NCBI GenBank assembly: GCA_038230275.1
Contig: JBBRNO010000131.1
Location: 1-19,225 of the forward strand
DNA: 19,225 nt
Reading direction: 5' to 3'
Source of the DNA: JANXXV01 sp038230275
GTDB taxonomy: Bacteria > Acidobacteriota > Terriglobia > Bryobacterales > Bryobacteraceae
Shown here: piece by piece, positions 16,421 to 19,225 of the stretch
Numbering within the stretch: the stretch's first letter is position 1
Layout: each line of letters starts with the position of its first letter
Position numbers and translations under genes: made by a program
Notes under the pieces: model-generated
Database searches by the model: none
Seen by the model: the letters and a program-made list of their open reading frames with translations, nothing else
Told to the model about the DNA's origin: nothing

Positions 16421-17520
16421 TGCGCAAGCGCCTGTTCATCCTGCTGCTGGCAGCCTCTTTCCGTGCCGCGGCGGATGAAAAGCCCAAGCTGGCCAGGAAT
16501 GTGATTCTGCTGCTTGCCGACGCGGCTGGCGTGCCGACAATCAGCGCGGCGAGTCTGTTCGGTTACCAGAGGCCACAGGCGCTCTACATTCAGAGTTGGT
16601 CCCACATCGGCATGAGTGATACATCCACTGCGTCCGATTGGGTCACCGATTCAGCTGCCGGAATGACAGCTATCATGACCGGGCGCAAGACGCAGAACGG
16701 CGTAATCAGCCAGGGCCCTGACGCCGTGCGCGGAAGAAAAGACGGTGTCCCGCTGAAAACACTGCTCGAGTATGCGGAGGAGCGCGGGCTATCGACCGGT
16801 GTTCTGTCTAACGTCACAATTGCCGACGCCACGCCGGCCGCCTGCTTCGCCCATGTAAGCGATCGCGGCATGTTGGGCGAGATCTTCCTGCAGCTATTTT
16901 CTCCGCGCTTCGGCGACGGAGTGGACGTTTTAGCAGGACCCGGCCGCAAGCCGATTCTGGCCAGTGTCAGCGCCCTGGGCAAGGACTTGTCCGCGGAAGC
17001 TGCAAAACAAGGCCGCGCTGTATATTCCTCGCTTGACGAAATACCATCGGAAGCACAGCGTTTTTTGTCGGTTACAGACGGATCGTTTGATTTGGACCGA
17101 GCGGCGATGATGGCCATTCGAGCACTGTCGAAGAACAGGAAGGGTTACTTCCTGATGATTGAATCCGACGCCCATACGGATAGGGCGGAGGCGGGCCTGA
17201 CGCGCCTGGTGAACTTCGACAAGCTTATCCGGGAAATCGCCGGCATGGTAGATCTCAATGACACGCTGTTATTGTTCACCGCGGATCACTCGTTCGACCT
17301 TCGCGTTCGCGGAGGCGGCCAGGGCGAGCCACTCCTCAAGATAGCATCCGGCGACGCGTCAAAAATGGAATTCGTTCGCGTCGATGACAGTCACACCGGT
17401 GAAGAGGTCCTGGTGCTGGCCCAAGGCCCCGGGGCAGAAAGGGTGAACGGCTTTTTCCCAAACACGGAGATCTTCCGCATCATGATGGCCGCTTACGGCT
17501 GGCCGGCAGAGGAACGATGA
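16420..17520 (+). CDS. Exported alkaline-phosphatase-superfamily phosphomonoesterase (atypical)
   Basis: The product has 366 residues and a short signal peptide (MRKRLFILLLAASFRAAA). Core motifs compared with E. coli PhoA: D34 in NVILLLADAAG (metal), S78 in VTDSAAGMTAIMTG (nucleophile), D136 and T138 in IADATPAACFAHVSDR (Mg site), E248 in YFLMIESDAHTD, D289-H290 in LLFTADHSFD, and H325 in SHTGEEV. The PhoA Zn1 ligands Asp(E+5) and His(E+9) are not at their usual places; D250, H252 and D254 lie nearby and may take over. The protein is shorter than PhoA (about 450) and lacks insertions. It would release phosphate from monoesters in the periplasm or outside the cell. The start overlaps the receptor stop by one base and the stop overlaps the next start by four, so the genes are translationally coupled. 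A phosphodiesterase or other phosphohydrolase activity of the superfamily is an alternative. Confidence 0.9.
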   Translation: MRKRLFILLLAASFRAAADEKPKLARNVILLLADAAGVPTISAASLFGYQRPQALYIQSWSHIGMSDTSTASDWVTDSAAGMTAIMTGRKTQNGVISQGPDAVRGRKDGVPLKTLLEYAEERGLSTGVLSNVTIADATPAACFAHVSDRGMLGEIFLQLFSPRFGDGVDVLAGPGRKPILASVSALGKDLSAEAAKQGRAVYSSLDEIPSEAQRFLSVTDGSFDLDRAAMMAIRALSKNRKGYFLMIESDAHTDRAEAGLTRLVNFDKLIREIAGMVDLNDTLLLFTADHSFDLRVRGGGQGEPLLKIASGDASKMEFVRVDDSHTGEEVLVLAQGPGAERVNGFFPNTEIFRIMMAAYGWPAEER

Positions 17521-18695
17521 AACTACGTTACAAACTCTCAGCGATGCTGCTGTATGGGTCGTTGCTCTTGGCGCTGGACGGCTCGGCTTATGCTTGGGGC
17601 GTTAAGGGTCATATGATGTGCGGCCGCGTAGCCGCGCAGGCGCTGCCTCAAGACATGCCGCTCTTCTTCCGCTCCTCCTCTGAGAAGCTGGCGTATCTTC
17701 TGCCCGAACCTGATCGTTGGCGGGGCGAAGCGTGGGGTGGACACAAGGGCCCCCGGCAGGAGCTTACAAACCTGACGGCGGGGAATCACAATATCCGCAT
17801 GGAGTTGCTCGAAGGTATCTCGTTCCCAACGACGCGCAACGAATACATCGTCCTTATGGTGGAGCGCGGCATTGTTCCGCGGGACGAAGTCAACATGCAC
17901 AAAGTGGGAATGGTGTTTTACGCAATCATTGAGGAGCTGCAGCGTCTCACGGTTGAGTTTCGCCTCTGGCGGGAGGCGCAGGAAGCGGCCACTCTCGATT
18001 CAGTTGCCGTGGCACAAATCCAGGAGAATGCAATTTTTAGCGCGGGTGTGCTGGGCCATTGGATCACCGACAGCGCTCAACCTCTCCATGTCACTGTCCA
18101 TTCGGACGATTGGGACAATCGCTTCCCGAATCCCAAAGGATACGCCACAAAGGATATTCACGGCCGCTTCGAATCGGTATACGTCGATCGCACCATAACA
18201 GATCGGGATATTCGCGCGCGGATGACCCCGGTGAGAGCGCTGGCCGATTGGCGGCGGGACACCGAGGCCCATATCCGCCGGTCGTTCAGCCATGTGGAGG
18301 AAGTCTACGCGCTCGATCGCCGGGGCGAGTTCGGATCCGGCAACGAAGTCGCGGAAAGCCCTGGGTTCACCGCCGCGAGGCTGGCGGAGGGGGCTTCCAT
18401 GCTCCGCGACGCGTGGTATTCCGCTTGGGTCCGTTCGGGTGAAGAACTGTTGGACGCGCCCGTCCGCCAATTGGGAAAGAAGGGCCGGTCGGCACTGGAT
18501 CTGCTGCGCGATCAGAAGCGAATTGAAACACGTGCTTTGGAATCTGGCGCGGCTGTGGTCAGTATCGGAGACCGCCGCGAAGGTCTTGAAGGGCGCCACT
18601 GGCGGCTGTCCGTAAACGGGAAACTAGTGCCCGAATCTCCGGAGCGCTATATCGCCGGCGGCGGCGAGTTGCTCGAATGGAGATTTACTCGCTAG
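17517..18695 (+). CDS. Exported zinc-dependent phospholipase C / S1-P1 nuclease-fold enzyme
   Basis: The product has 392 residues. The start ATGA overlaps the phosphatase stop and has AGAGGA just upstream. The signal peptide ends AYA|WGVKGH, so the mature protein begins with Trp (W27), whose free amino group is a zinc ligand in this fold. Further ligands line up: H32 (W+5, as in P1 nuclease), D66 in PEPDRW, H91 in AGNHNIRMELL, H181 and D185 in GHWITDSAQPLH, H191, then H215 and E219 in IHGRFES. The H-x-x-x-E pair resembles bacterial phospholipase C rather than the H-x-x-x-D of S1/P1 nucleases. All ligands of the trinuclear zinc site are present, so it should be active. About 150 C-terminal residues go beyond the metal core; the last 50 look like a small beta domain (WRLSVNGKLV). 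Cleavage of phospholipids or nucleic acids would feed the neighbouring phosphatase. Confidence 0.85.
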   Translation: MKLRYKLSAMLLYGSLLLALDGSAYAWGVKGHMMCGRVAAQALPQDMPLFFRSSSEKLAYLLPEPDRWRGEAWGGHKGPRQELTNLTAGNHNIRMELLEGISFPTTRNEYIVLMVERGIVPRDEVNMHKVGMVFYAIIEELQRLTVEFRLWREAQEAATLDSVAVAQIQENAIFSAGVLGHWITDSAQPLHVTVHSDDWDNRFPNPKGYATKDIHGRFESVYVDRTITDRDIRARMTPVRALADWRRDTEAHIRRSFSHVEEVYALDRRGEFGSGNEVAESPGFTAARLAEGASMLRDAWYSAWVRSGEELLDAPVRQLGKKGRSALDLLRDQKRIETRALESGAAVVSIGDRREGLEGRHWRLSVNGKLVPESPERYIAGGGELLEWRFTR

Positions 18696-18994
18696 GGCGC
18701 GCCGGCGCATGGCCTTACACCGCGGCCGCGCACGTCGAGTCGTTCTTGATCTGCGTAAACGGTTTGTTGGAAAACGGTTGAACCCACCATGTTCCGGCTC
18801 TGGCCAAGGGCACGATCCTCTGCCCCTCCGTCCAGGCGCCGGTCACGCGGCCGGAGATTCTCTCCATTCAAACGGCGCCACCCACCGCAGCCTCGGGAAC
18901 CTCAGTGAATTCCACGGACGGGGCAGCCTGCTTTGCCCTGACCGGCAACCATCTTGGCATGCTGGCATATCGGGCTTAGACACCACCGCCCGCG
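18696..18994. other. Convergent intergenic region without a convincing gene
   Basis: This is 299 bp between the convergent phospholipase and alanine racemase genes. No family-like protein is seen in any frame. One plus frame (18710-18979) is open except for a TGA at 18779-18781 and could be a worn remnant, but it has no recognisable motif. GC-rich self-complementary sequence (GGCGCGCC, GCGCCGGCGC) occurs at 18696-18709 right after the operon stop. It may act in transcript ending, but no T-run follows. Confidence 0.5.
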
Positions 18995-19225
18995 CTAAAG
19001 ATACACCCGCTTGACTCTGGAACTGATGGCGCAAAGCACGCTATAGGAAATGGTCCCCGCGACTCGCGCCATTTCCTGCGCGTCGATGGTGACCTCGCCC
19101 TCACTGCCCAGCAAAGTGACCGCATCGCCCGGCTTCAGTCCGGGACAAGCAGTGACGTCGATGGTGGTCATGTCCATCGACACTGCACCAAGAATTGGCA
19201 CCCGGCGGCCGCAGGCGATGACTTG
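18995..19225 (-). CDS. alr: Alanine racemase, C-terminal part (runs off the window)
   Basis: The minus strand gives 76 codons ending in TAG (18995-18997). The segment GRRVPILGAVSMDMTTIDVT is the conserved C-terminal domain block of PLP-dependent alanine racemase; SMD corresponds to the Met-Asp that contact the substrate carboxylate. It is followed by G-D-x-VTLLG, IDAQEMA, the GTISYSVLCAIS motif and the usual end SRVKRVY. The enzyme makes D-alanine for peptidoglycan in the cytoplasm. The N-terminal PLP-lysine barrel lies beyond the window. The usual family sequence GTISYE has Ser in place of Glu here, a minor variation. Confidence 0.95.
   Translation of the reverse strand, partial: QVIACGRRVPILGAVSMDMTTIDVTACPGLKPGDAVTLLGSEGEVTIDAQEMARVAGTISYSVLCAISSRVKRVYL

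Noticed and set aside
18710..18979. Plus-strand frame with one internal TGA (18779-18781) after the phospholipase gene
   Set aside because: The translation has protein-like composition but no motif, start signal or recognisable family; a degraded gene is possible but not supported.
1..19225. CRISPR arrays, tRNA/rRNA genes, insertion sequences
   Set aside because: No regularly spaced short repeats, no cloverleaf-like sequence and no transposase frames were seen; the repeats present encode protein modules.

Overview
The window reads as chromosomal DNA of a GC-rich Gram-negative soil bacterium, most likely an acidobacterium of the Solibacter/Bryobacter type. The grounds are an Oar-like outer-membrane receptor (carboxypeptidase-regulatory domain fused to a TonB-type barrel), very large secreted proteins built from Ig-like, malectin and LVIVD modules, and frequent GTG/TTG starts. 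The lineage is inferred from gene style; no marker gene in the window proves it.

Left part (1-10600, all minus strand): the window opens with the first 36 codons of an exported protein. Next comes a 1099-residue secreted protein with thrombospondin-type calcium repeats, an LVIVD propeller-like repeat and a carboxypeptidase-regulatory domain. A 153-bp gap with an inverted repeat and a possible promoter separates it from a small secreted protein of unknown function. That protein lies 16 bp downstream of a giant 2115-codon open frame made of five Ig-like modules, two malectin domains, further Ig/invasin-type modules, a conserved segment known from RHS-type proteins, and an unrecognised C-terminal tail. 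GC content falls sharply across the tail of the giant gene and the small gene. The giant frame has no signal peptide and begins inside the end of the neighbouring gene, so its 5' end looks lost.

Middle (10567-12976): a region with several signs of decay. A VOC/glyoxalase-family gene carries an in-frame TAA at codon 88 although the rest of the domain follows in the same frame. Upstream of it are an MFS permease and a small multi-pass membrane protein whose stop codon overlaps the permease start. On the plus strand is a ParD-type antitoxin whose ParE partner is reduced to a 14-codon stub.

Right part (13136-18695, plus strand): a tight three-gene operon with overlapping junctions (TAATG, then ATGA). 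It encodes an Oar/TonB-dependent outer-membrane receptor, an exported alkaline-phosphatase-superfamily enzyme, and an exported zinc enzyme of the phospholipase C / S1-P1 nuclease fold. Together these suggest surface and periplasmic breakdown of phospholipids or nucleic acids for phosphate or nucleoside scavenging. The window ends with the C-terminal 76 codons of alanine racemase on the minus strand, convergent with the operon. No tRNA, rRNA, CRISPR array or transposase was seen.
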